From Chryseobacterium gwangjuense (GTDB lineage Bacteria; Bacteroidota; Bacteroidia; Flavobacteriales; Weeksellaceae), in the NCBI RefSeq assembly GCF_021311115.1, contig NZ_JAJTNP010000001.1, positions 124,001-188,000 on the forward strand: 64,000 nucleotides of DNA, written 5' to 3'. Each line of letters starts with the position of its first letter. Positions within the stretch are counted from its first letter, which is position 1. The notes beneath the pieces were generated by a model that saw only the letters and a program-made list of their open reading frames with translations, was not told where the DNA came from and did not search any database. Positions 24,352 to 33,757 of this stretch are shown piece after piece. Made by a program: the position numbers and the translations under genes.

Positions 24352-27255
24352 ATGAAGGTAAAAATATCAAGAAGTTTAGGGTTGATTGCAGCACTTTATT
24401 TTACTGCAAATTTCAGTGCCCAAAACACGAAGAAAGACACTCTTCCTAAGGAGCAAAAAATTGAGGAAGTGGTAATGATCGGTTATGGTACTCAGAAGAA
24501 GAGTAATGTAACGGGAGCGATCTCGAGCTTAAAAGCTTCGGACATAGAAGATATTCCTGCAGGAAAACCGGAGCAAGTTCTTCAGGGGAGAGCAGCGGGA
24601 GTTACGGTAATATCTAATTCAGGTCAGCCCGGTTCTAATGCAACAGTACGAGTACGTGGTATAACAAGTTTTGGAGCAGGAAGTAATAACCCTTTATGGG
24701 TGGTAGATGGTATTGTTGTGGACAATATCTCCTGGCTAAATCAGTCCGATATTGAGAGTATGGAAATACTTAAAGACGGTGCCTCTGCTGCTATTTATGG
24801 TGTTTCTGCTGCAAAAGGGGTAATTTTAGTTACGACTAAAAAAGGGGTTAAAGGAAGACTGAATTTATCATATAATGGTTTTTATGGTTTTGGAAATGCT
24901 TCTAAAAAATTGGACCTTCTTGATGCTACACAATATGCTACCATTATTAATGAAGGGTTTACTAATGATGGAAAACCTGCAAGATTTTCTAATCCGGCAC
25001 AATTTGGAAAAGGTACGGATTGGCAAGATTTGATTTTTAATACTGCAGAAAGAACTTCCCACGAATTTAGTATTAGTGGAGGAAGTGACAAATCTACATT
25101 TTATACTTCATTTGGCTACTATGGACAAGAGGGTATTGTAATGAGTGATATTTCTAATTATAGAAGAATCAGTGCGAGATTTAATTCAAATCATAAAGTA
25201 CTTGATTGGTTAACTATAGGACAGACTTTTTCTTACACTAATAATAAAACAAAAGGCATTAATGCAAATGGAGAATTTGGTGGACCTTTGAGTTCTGCTA
25301 TTAATTTAGATCCGACAACTCCAGCAATTGTAACAGACTGGTCATTGGTAGATCCAAACAATTATACCAACCAATATATTGTAAGAGATCCTAATGGAAA
25401 TCCTTACGGGATTTCTCCATATGTTAACCAGGAAATGTCTAATCCTTTAGCTTTCAGATATACACAGCAAGGAAGATACAGCTGGTCTGATGATTTTGTT
25501 GCTAATGCCTTCGCGGATATGAAGTTTTTCAAACATTTTAATTTTAAATCAAGCATAAACGGAAAACTTTCATATTGGGGAAATCAAGGATTCACTCCTA
25601 AGTTTTATTTAAGTCCAACATATAGTAATTTAGGATTTAACAGTTTATCTAGAAATACTAATAAAAAATTGGAGTGGAGTTGGGAAAACACTATTAATTA
25701 TCAAAATAGATGGGGTAAACATAATTTGAATGTTCTTTTGGGACAGGGAGTTTATGAATATAATATTGGGTATGGTGAAACTGTGACGCATACTAATTTA
25801 CCTGTAGATAATTGGGAGGATGCTTCATTTAACTTTGGTCTTCCTAGGGAAAACAAAATTGTAGATGCTTATGATGGTATTCAAACAAATAAAACCTCTT
25901 ATTTTGGAAGGGTTATTTATGATTACGCAAATAAATATTTATTTACCGGAACGATGCGTAGAGATGCGTCTTCAAGATTTGGAAAAAATAAGCATTGGGG
26001 AAACTTCCCATCAATGTCATTAGGATGGAATATTTCAAATGAAGAATTCTGGCCAGAAAATAAGATTGTTAATAATTTTAAACTGAGAGGGGGATACGGA
26101 GTTTTAGGAAATGATGAGTTTGAGAACTTTATGTTTGCTAGCTTTATGACATCAGGAAGTAATTATACAAATGGAAATAATGCAATTATTACAGGATATG
26201 CACCTGTAACATTAGAAAACCCTGATCTTCATTGGGAAGAAACATCACAACTTAATATTGCTGCAGATATCAAATTTCTCAAAAATTTTAATTTAACTAT
26301 AGATTGGTATAAAAAGAAAAGTACAGATATCCTTCGACAAATTAGTATTCCTGGATATGTAGGAGTTACAAAAAACCCTTGGGCCAATGTAGGAGATATG
26401 AATAATACAGGAGTTGAAGTAAGTTTAGGGTATAATAAAAAATGGTCTGATTTCGGAATTTCTGTAAATGGAAATTTTGCATATCTTAAAAACGAAGTGA
26501 TAAGACTTGAAAATGGAAGGAAATTTATTGATGGTCCAGGTTTTCAATCTATGGGGCCGGTTTCCAGAGCTCAAATAGGTATGCCATATGGTTCTTTTTA
26601 TGGGTTTGAATATGATGGAATTTTCCAAAATCAAGCAGAGATTGATAATTATAAAAATGCTAACGGAGGGCTTATACTTCCTGGAGCAAAACCAGGAGAC
26701 TTCAAATGGAAAGACCTTAATGGAGATGGAAAAATTGACGATGATGACAAGACGTATCTAGGTAATTCTTTACCAAAATATACTTATGGACTTACTTTAA
26801 ATCTTAACTATAAGAATCTTGATTTTATGATATTTGCCCAAGGGCAGGCTGGAAATAAGATTTTCCAAGGTTTAAGAAGGCTAGATATGCTTGATGCAAA
26901 CTACCAAACAACAATTATGGATCGTTGGACAGGCGAAGGAACGTCTAATACTACTCCTAGGATCACAAGAGAAGATACAAACGGGAATTTTTCTAGAATG
27001 TCTAATTACTATTTGCAAAAAGGGGACTATTTAAGAGTTAAATTGATTCAGTTGGGTTATAGTTTGCCAAAAGAAGTTTCACAGAGCCTAGGAGCTAGCA
27101 AGATTAGATTCTATATTACTGCTGAGAACTTACTGACGTTTACAAAATATACAGGTTATGATCCTGAGATCGCAGCAGGAGATGACTTCGGAATAGATAG
27201 GGCGTATTACCCTCAAGCTAGATCTTTCTTATTTGGAGCTAATATTCAATTCTAA
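24352..27255 (+). CDS. SusC/RagA-family TonB-linked outer membrane transporter
   Basis: 967-residue outer membrane importer for oligosaccharides. It has a signal peptide (to about residue 23, NFSAQ), a TonB-box-like KIEEVVMIGYG (residues 36-46), a plug domain with GRAAGVTVISNSGQPG and RVRGITSFG, and a long beta-barrel ending in Phe (FLFGANIQF). It lacks the N-terminal carboxypeptidase-like regulatory domain that many SusC proteins carry between signal and TonB box. An EF-hand-like Asp-rich loop (DLNGDGKIDDDDK) is in the barrel. It is followed after 12 bases by its SusD partner and leads the glucan operon. Confidence 0.93.
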   Translation: MKVKISRSLGLIAALYFTANFSAQNTKKDTLPKEQKIEEVVMIGYGTQKKSNVTGAISSLKASDIEDIPAGKPEQVLQGRAAGVTVISNSGQPGSNATVRVRGITSFGAGSNNPLWVVDGIVVDNISWLNQSDIESMEILKDGASAAIYGVSAAKGVILVTTKKGVKGRLNLSYNGFYGFGNASKKLDLLDATQYATIINEGFTNDGKPARFSNPAQFGKGTDWQDLIFNTAERTSHEFSISGGSDKSTFYTSFGYYGQEGIVMSDISNYRRISARFNSNHKVLDWLTIGQTFSYTNNKTKGINANGEFGGPLSSAINLDPTTPAIVTDWSLVDPNNYTNQYIVRDPNGNPYGISPYVNQEMSNPLAFRYTQQGRYSWSDDFVANAFADMKFFKHFNFKSSINGKLSYWGNQGFTPKFYLSPTYSNLGFNSLSRNTNKKLEWSWENTINYQNRWGKHNLNVLLGQGVYEYNIGYGETVTHTNLPVDNWEDASFNFGLPRENKIVDAYDGIQTNKTSYFGRVIYDYANKYLFTGTMRRDASSRFGKNKHWGNFPSMSLGWNISNEEFWPENKIVNNFKLRGGYGVLGNDEFENFMFASFMTSGSNYTNGNNAIITGYAPVTLENPDLHWEETSQLNIAADIKFLKNFNLTIDWYKKKSTDILRQISIPGYVGVTKNPWANVGDMNNTGVEVSLGYNKKWSDFGISVNGNFAYLKNEVIRLENGRKFIDGPGFQSMGPVSRAQIGMPYGSFYGFEYDGIFQNQAEIDNYKNANGGLILPGAKPGDFKWKDLNGDGKIDDDDKTYLGNSLPKYTYGLTLNLNYKNLDFMIFAQGQAGNKIFQGLRRLDMLDANYQTTIMDRWTGEGTSNTTPRITREDTNGNFSRMSNYYLQKGDYLRVKLIQLGYSLPKEVSQSLGASKIRFYITAENLLTFTKYTGYDPEIAAGDDFGIDRAYYPQARSFLFGANIQF

Positions 27256-27267
27256 ATTTTATTAAAA

Positions 27268-28803
27268 ATGAAAAATAAAATATATAAAAGTTTAACATTA
27301 ATTTTGTTATCAGGACTAAGTTTAACAATAACATCCTCTTGTAATAACGATTATATTGAAGAAGTTAAAAATCAAGGTGCTTTTGATACTTCAAATTATT
27401 TTGCAAATGAAGAACAATCTTTTAGTGCATTAGTTGGTGTTTATGACATCATGAGAAAATATGCAGGAGGTTTTGAAAATACAGTAACATTCTTTAACGC
27501 TGCTTCAGATGATTTTTATGCTGGAGGAGGAAGTTCTACTGATGGAGCAGGTATTCAAGGGTTTTCTAATTATACTATTAATAAAAATACAGTTCCATTA
27601 AGTTATTGGAAAGATTTTTATCAAGGAATTGCGCGGGCAAATCTTGTAATAAAAAGAGTTCCTGATGCCTCTATGGATAATGCAATAAAAAATAGATTTA
27701 TTGCCGAGGCTAAAACATTAAGGGCCTTATATTATTTTGAACTCTTGAGAATGTTTGGGAATATTCCATTAATTCTTGAACCAGTAAAGGCAAGTGATGA
27801 TTTTTATAATATTCCGCAAGCTTCACCCGCTACTGTTTATTCACAAATTGAAGCAGATATATTATCTTCTATTTCAAGTCTTCCAATGACTGTTTCGGGA
27901 GCAGATAGAGGGAGAATTACCCAAGGGAATGCAAGAGCTATTCTAGGTAAAATCTATCTTTATGATAATAAAAAAACTGAAGCTGCTGCACAATTTGCTG
28001 AAGTCAATGGTACACCGGGACAAACAAGTCAATATGGTTATCATTTAATAGCAAATTATGCAGATCTGTGGAAGGTTGATAATAAATTTACAACAGAATC
28101 GATCCTTGAAGTGATGCATACTAATCAAGGAAGTTCAGATTGGGGATTTTGGGGGCAAGGAAATGATGAGGGAAATTCTATTTGTATCATGGTAGGATTG
28201 AGATCTTATACTCTTAAAACAACTACACCGAATAATGATGCACCTGATTTAGTTTCTGGTTGGGCTTTTAATACGGTTACAGAAGATTTGTTTAATTTTA
28301 TGCAAGGAGATCCGCGTCTGGGTACTAGTATTTTAAATGCAAAGAAATTAGTACAAGAAAATAAAATTACTTATTCTCCTGCTTATAAAGATACAGGGTA
28401 TTTCTTAAACAAATATTTACCAAGAACAGCAGACAAAACTAATTTGCCGGGTCCTGTAGAACTAAACTTCCGTCAGAATTATATAGCAATAAGACTTGCA
28501 GATACTTACTTAATGGAAGCTGAAGCACTTGGTGGTACAGGAGCAAGAGCTCAGGCTTTATTGGATGCAGTAAGAGCGAGAGTAGGATTGGCTTCGGTTC
28601 CAGTTTCTATACAGGCAATTAAAGATGAAAGGAGAAGAGAGCTTGCAGGGGAGGGGCACAGATGGTTTGATCTTGTTAGATGGGGAGATGCTTCTGCTAA
28701 GCTAGGATCAAGAGGATTTACAGCAAATAAAAATGAAATACTGCCAATTCCTTATAATGAGTTAGTAAATACAGCTTTAAAACAAAACCCAGGCTATAAT
28801 TAA
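27268..28803 (+). CDS. SusD/RagB-family surface glycan-binding lipoprotein
   Basis: 511-residue lipoprotein, lipobox TSSC with the lipid Cys at residue 25 followed by NNDYIEE, an acidic surface-export signal. The N-terminal helical TPR-like part and motifs such as AEAKTLRALYYFELLRMFGNIPL and the C-terminal RRELAGEGHRWFDLVRWG are typical of SusD. It caps the SusC barrel at the cell surface and delivers the glycan. It lies 12 bases after susC and 4 bases before the GH30 gene, so the four genes 24352-32464 are one operon. Confidence 0.94.
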   Translation: MKNKIYKSLTLILLSGLSLTITSSCNNDYIEEVKNQGAFDTSNYFANEEQSFSALVGVYDIMRKYAGGFENTVTFFNAASDDFYAGGGSSTDGAGIQGFSNYTINKNTVPLSYWKDFYQGIARANLVIKRVPDASMDNAIKNRFIAEAKTLRALYYFELLRMFGNIPLILEPVKASDDFYNIPQASPATVYSQIEADILSSISSLPMTVSGADRGRITQGNARAILGKIYLYDNKKTEAAAQFAEVNGTPGQTSQYGYHLIANYADLWKVDNKFTTESILEVMHTNQGSSDWGFWGQGNDEGNSICIMVGLRSYTLKTTTPNNDAPDLVSGWAFNTVTEDLFNFMQGDPRLGTSILNAKKLVQENKITYSPAYKDTGYFLNKYLPRTADKTNLPGPVELNFRQNYIAIRLADTYLMEAEALGGTGARAQALLDAVRARVGLASVPVSIQAIKDERRRELAGEGHRWFDLVRWGDASAKLGSRGFTANKNEILPIPYNELVNTALKQNPGYN

Positions 28804-28807
28804 TCAC

Positions 28808-30238
28808 ATGAAACTTCACGGTTTATATAGTTTCTTTTTAAGAAGTACTGCACTGCTATTTAGTGGTGTGGTACTTTTATCTTTAACGTCATGCAAATCA
28901 ACGGTAAATACCAAAGGGCAGGTTCAATCTTGGCTGACAAAAGGAGATGAGAGCATAAAATTAAAGCAACAATTGCCGCTGGTTTTTGTAACTACACCCA
29001 ATAACTTTCAGAATATTGAAATTGATGATACTCAGAAGTTTCAATATATTGATGGATTTGGATTTACATTAACAGGAGGAAGTGTTGAAGTAATGAATCG
29101 TCTTTCTCCTACGAAAAGAAAGGCTTTGCTGAATGAACTTTTCGGAAAAGGAGAAAACTCTATTTCCTTAAGTTATTTAAGATTAAGTATTGGTGCATCC
29201 GATCTGGATAGCGAAGTTTTTTCTTATAATGATTTACCTCAAGGAGAAACCGATCTTACATTGTCAAAATTCAGTTTGGAAAGAGATAAAGATCTGATTG
29301 CAATGCTTAAAGAAATCTTAGCGATCAATCCAAAAATTAAAATCATTGCCGCTCCTTGGTCACCACCGGTTTGGATGAAAGATAACGGAAGCTCAAAAGG
29401 CGGAAGTTTAAAACCTGAATATTATGATGTATATGCAAAATACTTTGTAAAATATATACAGGGAATGCAGAAGGAAGGCATTACAATCGATGCGATCACT
29501 CCGCAGAATGAGCCTTTACATCCGGGAAATAACCCGAGTTTACTGATGCCCTCGGATCAGCAGAAAGATTTTATCAAACAAAGTTTAGGTCCAGTTTTTA
29601 AATCCAATACGATCAAAACCAAAATTGTGGTTTATGATCACAATTGCAATAAACCTGAATATGTAACGAATATTTTAAGTGATTCGGAAGCTGCAAAATA
29701 CATTGACGGTTCTGCTTTTCATTTGTATGAGGGTGATATTTCTGCTTTATCTACAGTGCATAATGCTTTTCCGGATAAAAATGTATACTTTACAGAACAA
29801 TGGACGGGTGCTAAAGGAACTTTCAATGAAGATCTGAATTGGCACACCAAAAATGTAATTATCGGTTCTATGAGAAATTGGAGTAAAATTGCTTTAGAAT
29901 GGAATCTTGCGAATGATACAGAGTATAAACCACATACTCCGGGAGGCTGTACAGAATGTAAAGGTGCCATTACCGTTTCGGATAAAGAAAATTTCACCAG
30001 AAATGTAGGATATTATATCATTGCACATGCTTCAAAATTTGTTCCTGCAAACTCTCAGAGAATCTCGTCTACACAAACAGATCTGCTTTCAACAGTGGCT
30101 TTCAAAACTCCTGACGGAAAAACAGTTCTGATTGTTCAGAATTATAGTAAAAATGACGAAAATTTTAATATTAAATACAAACAGAAAACCGTTCCGGTAA
30201 GTATTACAGGAAGTTCGGTTGCTACTTATATATTTTAA
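28808..30238 (+). CDS. GH30-family glucanase lipoprotein
   Basis: 476-residue lipoprotein (LTSC, Cys29) with a GH30 catalytic domain. GFGFTLTGG (83-91), APWSPPVWMK (182-191), the acid/base Glu235 in TPQNEP and the nucleophile Glu330 in VYFTEQW are present, with a short C-terminal beta domain. The sequence looks like the GH30_3 type, whose known members are beta-1,6-glucanases; the subfamily call is from memory of motifs. Its place between susD and a GH3 gene resembles the pustulan locus of Bacteroides thetaiotaomicron. It probably acts at the cell surface or in the periplasm. Confidence 0.88.
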   Translation: MKLHGLYSFFLRSTALLFSGVVLLSLTSCKSTVNTKGQVQSWLTKGDESIKLKQQLPLVFVTTPNNFQNIEIDDTQKFQYIDGFGFTLTGGSVEVMNRLSPTKRKALLNELFGKGENSISLSYLRLSIGASDLDSEVFSYNDLPQGETDLTLSKFSLERDKDLIAMLKEILAINPKIKIIAAPWSPPVWMKDNGSSKGGSLKPEYYDVYAKYFVKYIQGMQKEGITIDAITPQNEPLHPGNNPSLLMPSDQQKDFIKQSLGPVFKSNTIKTKIVVYDHNCNKPEYVTNILSDSEAAKYIDGSAFHLYEGDISALSTVHNAFPDKNVYFTEQWTGAKGTFNEDLNWHTKNVIIGSMRNWSKIALEWNLANDTEYKPHTPGGCTECKGAITVSDKENFTRNVGYYIIAHASKFVPANSQRISSTQTDLLSTVAFKTPDGKTVLIVQNYSKNDENFNIKYKQKTVPVSITGSSVATYIF

Positions 30239-30241
30239 ACT

Positions 30242-32464
30242 ATGAAAAGACTTTATTTCATATTAGCATTTACAGTATTCGGAATTAATGCATTCGGACA
30301 AAAGACCATTGATCAGAAAGTTTCTGAATTGTTATCGAAAATGACACTGGAAGAAAAAGTAGGACAATTAGTTCAGTACAGTGGTTTTGAATATGCAACA
30401 GGTCCTCAGAATTCTAATTCTGCAACTGTTTTAAATGAAATAAAGCAAGGTAAAGTAGGTTCCATGCTTAATGTGGCAGGAGCTGAAGAGACCAGAAAGT
30501 TTCAGGAATTAGCTTTAAAATCAAGATTAAGAATTCCTTTATTGTTTGGCCAGGATGTTATTCATGGATACAGAACAACATTTCCTGTGAATTTAGGCCA
30601 GGCTGCAAGCTGGGATTTAAGATTAATAGAAAAATCTGAGCGAATTGCGGCGACAGAAGCTTCGGCTTATGGAATTCACTGGACTTTTGCTCCAATGGTT
30701 GATGTTGCGAGAGATCCGAGGTGGGGAAGAGTCATGGAAGGCTCGGGTGAAGATACCTATTTGGGAACACAGATTGGCTTGGCAAGAATCAAAGGTTTTC
30801 AGGGAAAAGGTCTTGGAAATCTTGATGCCATTATGGCTTGTGCAAAACATTTTGCGGCGTATGGAGCAGCAGTTGGCGGAAGAGATTACAATTCCGTTGA
30901 TATGAGTTTAAGACAATTGAACGAAACGTATTTACCTCCTTTCAAAGCAGCTGCAGAAGCTGGTGTAGCGACTTTCATGAACTCTTTTAACGATATTAAT
31001 GGAATTCCTGCAACGGCAAATAAATATATTTTAAGAGACCTATTAAAAGGAAAATGGAATTATCAAGGTTTTGTGGTTTCGGATTGGGGAAGTATCGGAG
31101 AAATGGTTCCTCACGGATATGCAAAAGACAATAAAGAAGCTGCAGAAAAAGCCATTCTGGCAGGAAGTGATATGGACATGGAAAGCCGTGCTTATATGGC
31201 TGAACTTCCAAAATTGGTTCAGGAAGGAAAAGTGGATACGAAATTAATCGAGGATGCAGCGAGAAGAATTTTGATTAAAAAATTTGAAATGGGATTATTT
31301 GATGATCCTTACAGATTCAGTAATGAAAAAAGACAGAAGGAACAATTAAATAATCAGGAAAACAGAAAATTCGGAAGAGAATTTGGTTCAAAATCTATTG
31401 TTTTGCTTAAAAACGAGAAGAACATTCTACCGCTTTCAAGATCAACAAAAACGGTTGCTTTAATTGGTCCCTTTGGAAAAGAAACTTCTGCCAATCACGG
31501 ATTTTGGTCGATTGCCTTTAAAGATGATAATCAAAGAATCATCACTCAATTTGATGGAATTAAAAATCAATTAGACAAAAATTCTACATTATTGTACGCA
31601 AAAGGCGCTAATGTTGATGATCAGGATAAATCGATGTTTGCAGAAGCTGTGGAAACTGCTAAGAAAGCAGACGTTGTCATCATGACTTTAGGGGAAGGTC
31701 ACGCCATGAGCGGTGAGGCGAAAAGTAGAAGTAATATTCATTTTTCGGGAGTTCAGGAAGATCTTTTGAAAGAAATTGCAAAAACAGGAAAACCGATTGT
31801 TTTAATGATCAATGCAGGAAGACCTTTGATTTTTGATTGGGCAGCGGATAATATTCCGACAATCCTATACACTTGGTGGTTGGGAACGGAAGCAGGAAAT
31901 TCTATTGCAGATGTTCTTTTCGGAACCATAAATCCGGGAGGTAAGCTTCCTATGAGTTTTCCTAGAACTGAAGGACAAATTCCGGTGTATTACAATCATT
32001 ATAATACAGGAAGACCTGCAAAAAATAACACGGACAGAAATTATGTTTCTGCCTATATCGATTTGGATAACGATCCGAAATTTCCGTTTGGTTTTGGTTT
32101 AAGCTATACTCAGTTTAAATATGCTGATATGAATTTGAGTTCAACGAATCTTAAAGGGAATCAGGCTTTAAATATCAGTGTAAATGTTACCAATACAGGA
32201 AATTACGATGGGGAAGAAGTTGTGCAATTGTACATCAGAGATCTTTTCGGAAAAGTGGTAAGACCTGTGAAAGAATTAAAAGACTTCCAGAAAGTTTTCA
32301 TTAAAAAAGGAGAAACTAAAACCATCACGTTTACTTTAACTCCGGAAAATTTGAAATTCTATGATGATGAGGTGAATTTCGATTGGGAATCCGGAGAATT
32401 CGATATCATGGTCGGAACCGATTCTCAAAATGTGCAAACAAAAAGAATTAATTGGTCAAAATAA
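30242..32464 (+). CDS. bglX: GH3 beta-glucosidase, BglX type
   Basis: 740-residue periplasmic enzyme with a signal peptide (to residue 20, NAFGQ). The GH3 N-terminal barrel holds the nucleophile Asp281 in GFVVSDWGS and the conserved AKHFAAYG (201-208). The second alpha/beta domain (about 390-610) has EGHAMSGEAKSR, and a fibronectin III-like domain ends the chain. It removes glucose from the non-reducing ends of beta-gluco-oligosaccharides. It is the last gene of the susC operon, 3 bases after the GH30 gene. Confidence 0.92.
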   Translation: MKRLYFILAFTVFGINAFGQKTIDQKVSELLSKMTLEEKVGQLVQYSGFEYATGPQNSNSATVLNEIKQGKVGSMLNVAGAEETRKFQELALKSRLRIPLLFGQDVIHGYRTTFPVNLGQAASWDLRLIEKSERIAATEASAYGIHWTFAPMVDVARDPRWGRVMEGSGEDTYLGTQIGLARIKGFQGKGLGNLDAIMACAKHFAAYGAAVGGRDYNSVDMSLRQLNETYLPPFKAAAEAGVATFMNSFNDINGIPATANKYILRDLLKGKWNYQGFVVSDWGSIGEMVPHGYAKDNKEAAEKAILAGSDMDMESRAYMAELPKLVQEGKVDTKLIEDAARRILIKKFEMGLFDDPYRFSNEKRQKEQLNNQENRKFGREFGSKSIVLLKNEKNILPLSRSTKTVALIGPFGKETSANHGFWSIAFKDDNQRIITQFDGIKNQLDKNSTLLYAKGANVDDQDKSMFAEAVETAKKADVVIMTLGEGHAMSGEAKSRSNIHFSGVQEDLLKEIAKTGKPIVLMINAGRPLIFDWAADNIPTILYTWWLGTEAGNSIADVLFGTINPGGKLPMSFPRTEGQIPVYYNHYNTGRPAKNNTDRNYVSAYIDLDNDPKFPFGFGLSYTQFKYADMNLSSTNLKGNQALNISVNVTNTGNYDGEEVVQLYIRDLFGKVVRPVKELKDFQKVFIKKGETKTITFTLTPENLKFYDDEVNFDWESGEFDIMVGTDSQNVQTKRINWSK

Positions 32465-32481
32465 ATAATAGTTTACTTACT

Positions 32482-32508
32482 AAAAGCGGGACAAAACCCG
32501 CTTTTGGC
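32482..32508 (+). terminator. Probable terminator after bglX
   Basis: Perfect stem AAAAGCGGG (32482-32490) with CCCGCTTTT (32497-32505). The T run is short, so efficiency is uncertain. Confidence 0.6.
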
Positions 32509-32542
32509 GGTAAAAGACATTGGATTTTAAATAAACTGAGTC

Positions 32543-32619
32543 TTGTCATTCTGAAAGAAGCGAAGCGTAGTGAAGAATCTTTATTATTAACTAGATTCCT
32601 CGTTCCTCTGAATGACAAA
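32543..32619. repeat. Dispersed repeat, GTCATTCTGA family (copy 1)
   Basis: Bounded by TTGTCATTC and its complement GAATGACAA, with GAAGCGTAGTGAAGAATCT inside. The same start appears at 63939, cut by the window end. Similar GTCATTCTGAACG elements are common in intergenic spaces of many bacteria. Confidence 0.7.
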
Positions 32620-32660
32620 CTTTGAAAATAAGTTATTATCCCTTAATTTTAGTTAAATTT

Positions 32661-32816
32661 TTAACCGCAAAGATTTAGAAAATGAGAAAACATTATTTTA
32701 AGGAGCAAAGATTGAATCATTACAATTGATTTTATAAAGTGAGCTTAATCAGCAACTTTGTTGCAAGTCTTAGTTTCTTAAAATCAAAAAAAATGTAAAT
32801 AAAAACTTTGCGTTAA
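32661..32816. repeat. Dispersed palindromic repeat, CGCAAAG family (copy 2)
   Basis: Begins AACCGCAAAG (32663-32672) and ends CTTTGCGTTAA (32806-32816). Inside are AAGGAGCAAAGA, the hairpin AATCA / TGATT (32715-32731) and GCAAC-TTT-GTTGC (32752-32764). The layout parallels copy 1 at 20673-20829, but the last hairpin has a different sequence. Confidence 0.75.
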
Positions 32817-32855
32817 AAAAAATAAAATAAACACAGAAAACTCCAATTTTTAAAT

Positions 32856-33659
32856 ATGAAATTCCCAACTATCACTACTATCTTAATCGGAGGAAGTTTC
32901 CTTTTTTCTGTTTTAAATTGTGCTTCAAACCAACCGGATTCAAGCAGAAAACTGATTTGGAATGATGAATTTAATAATAAAGGATTACCCGACTCATCCA
33001 AATGGAATTATGATGTTGGAGGTCATGGTTTTGGGAATGAAGAGGCTCAGTTTTATACAAAAGAACGATTGGAAAATGCGAGAGTGGAAAAAGGAAATTT
33101 AATCATTGAAGCCCGAAAAGAAAACTGGGAAGAAAGTAAATATACTTCGGCAAGACTTCTTACGAAAGGGAAATTTTCGTTTCAATACGGAACAGTCGAG
33201 GTGAGAGCAAAACTTCCCAAAGGTCGTGGAACCTGGCCTGCCATCTGGATGCTAAGCGAAGATTTGAAACAATGGCCTAATGACGGGGAAATAGATATTA
33301 TGGAACATGTGGGATACAATCAGGGATTCATTCATGCTTCCATTCACACAAAAAATTACAATCATCTAAAAGCAACACAAAAAACTGATACGTTAAAAGT
33401 AGATGATGCCAGTGAGAAATTTCATGTCTATAAAGCCGACTGGACTCCGGAAAAAATTGATTTTTATATTGACAACCAAAAATTCTTCTCTTATGAGAAT
33501 GAAACCAAAACCTATGAGACCTGGCCTTTTGATAAACCGTACTTTATCATTTTAAATTTGGCTGTTGGAGGATTTTGGGGCGGAAAAGAAGGAATTGACG
33601 ATACCATTTTTCCTCAGAAATATTACATAGATTACGTAAGAGTCTATCAAAACAAATAA
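32856..33659 (+). CDS. GH16-family beta-glucanase (laminarinase type)
   Basis: 267-residue lipoprotein (VLNC, Cys22) with one GH16 domain and no accessory module. The catalytic motif is GEIDIME with Glu145 as nucleophile, Asp147 and Glu150 as acid/base; the extra Met marks the laminarinase-type active site. WPAIWML (127-133) and NLAVGGFWGG are also typical. It would cut beta-1,3 (or mixed beta-1,3/1,4) glucans at the cell surface or periplasm. It lies in the glucan locus but behind a terminator and repeats, so it probably has its own promoter. Confidence 0.9.
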   Translation: MKFPTITTILIGGSFLFSVLNCASNQPDSSRKLIWNDEFNNKGLPDSSKWNYDVGGHGFGNEEAQFYTKERLENARVEKGNLIIEARKENWEESKYTSARLLTKGKFSFQYGTVEVRAKLPKGRGTWPAIWMLSEDLKQWPNDGEIDIMEHVGYNQGFIHASIHTKNYNHLKATQKTDTLKVDDASEKFHVYKADWTPEKIDFYIDNQKFFSYENETKTYETWPFDKPYFIILNLAVGGFWGGKEGIDDTIFPQKYYIDYVRVYQNK

Positions 33660-33672
33660 TGCACATCACTAA

Positions 33673-33730
33673 ATTCCCCTCCTCTGGAGGGGTGGATAAA
33701 TTTTCACTAAAAATTTAGACGGGGTGGTTA
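33673..33730. repeat. Dispersed repeat, CCCCTCC/GGAGGGG family
   Basis: Starts with a GC-rich hairpin CCCCTCC-TCT-GGAGGGG (33676-33692), then an AT-rich part with TAAATTTT and AAATTTA, then GACGGGGTGGTT. I recall similar units from other flavobacterial intergenic regions; only one copy is here. It fills the gap between the GH16 and second GH30 genes. Confidence 0.6.
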
Positions 33731-33757
33731 AACATAAAGAAAAAGAAGAAGAAATAA

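Larger units (their letters stand above)
32465..32855. other. Non-coding stretch rich in dispersed repeats
   Basis: This 391-base gap between the GH3 and GH16 genes holds no plausible gene. It contains a hairpin after bglX and two unrelated dispersed palindromic repeats set side by side (32543-32619 and 32661-32816). The GH16 promoter must lie near the end of the second repeat. Confidence 0.75.
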
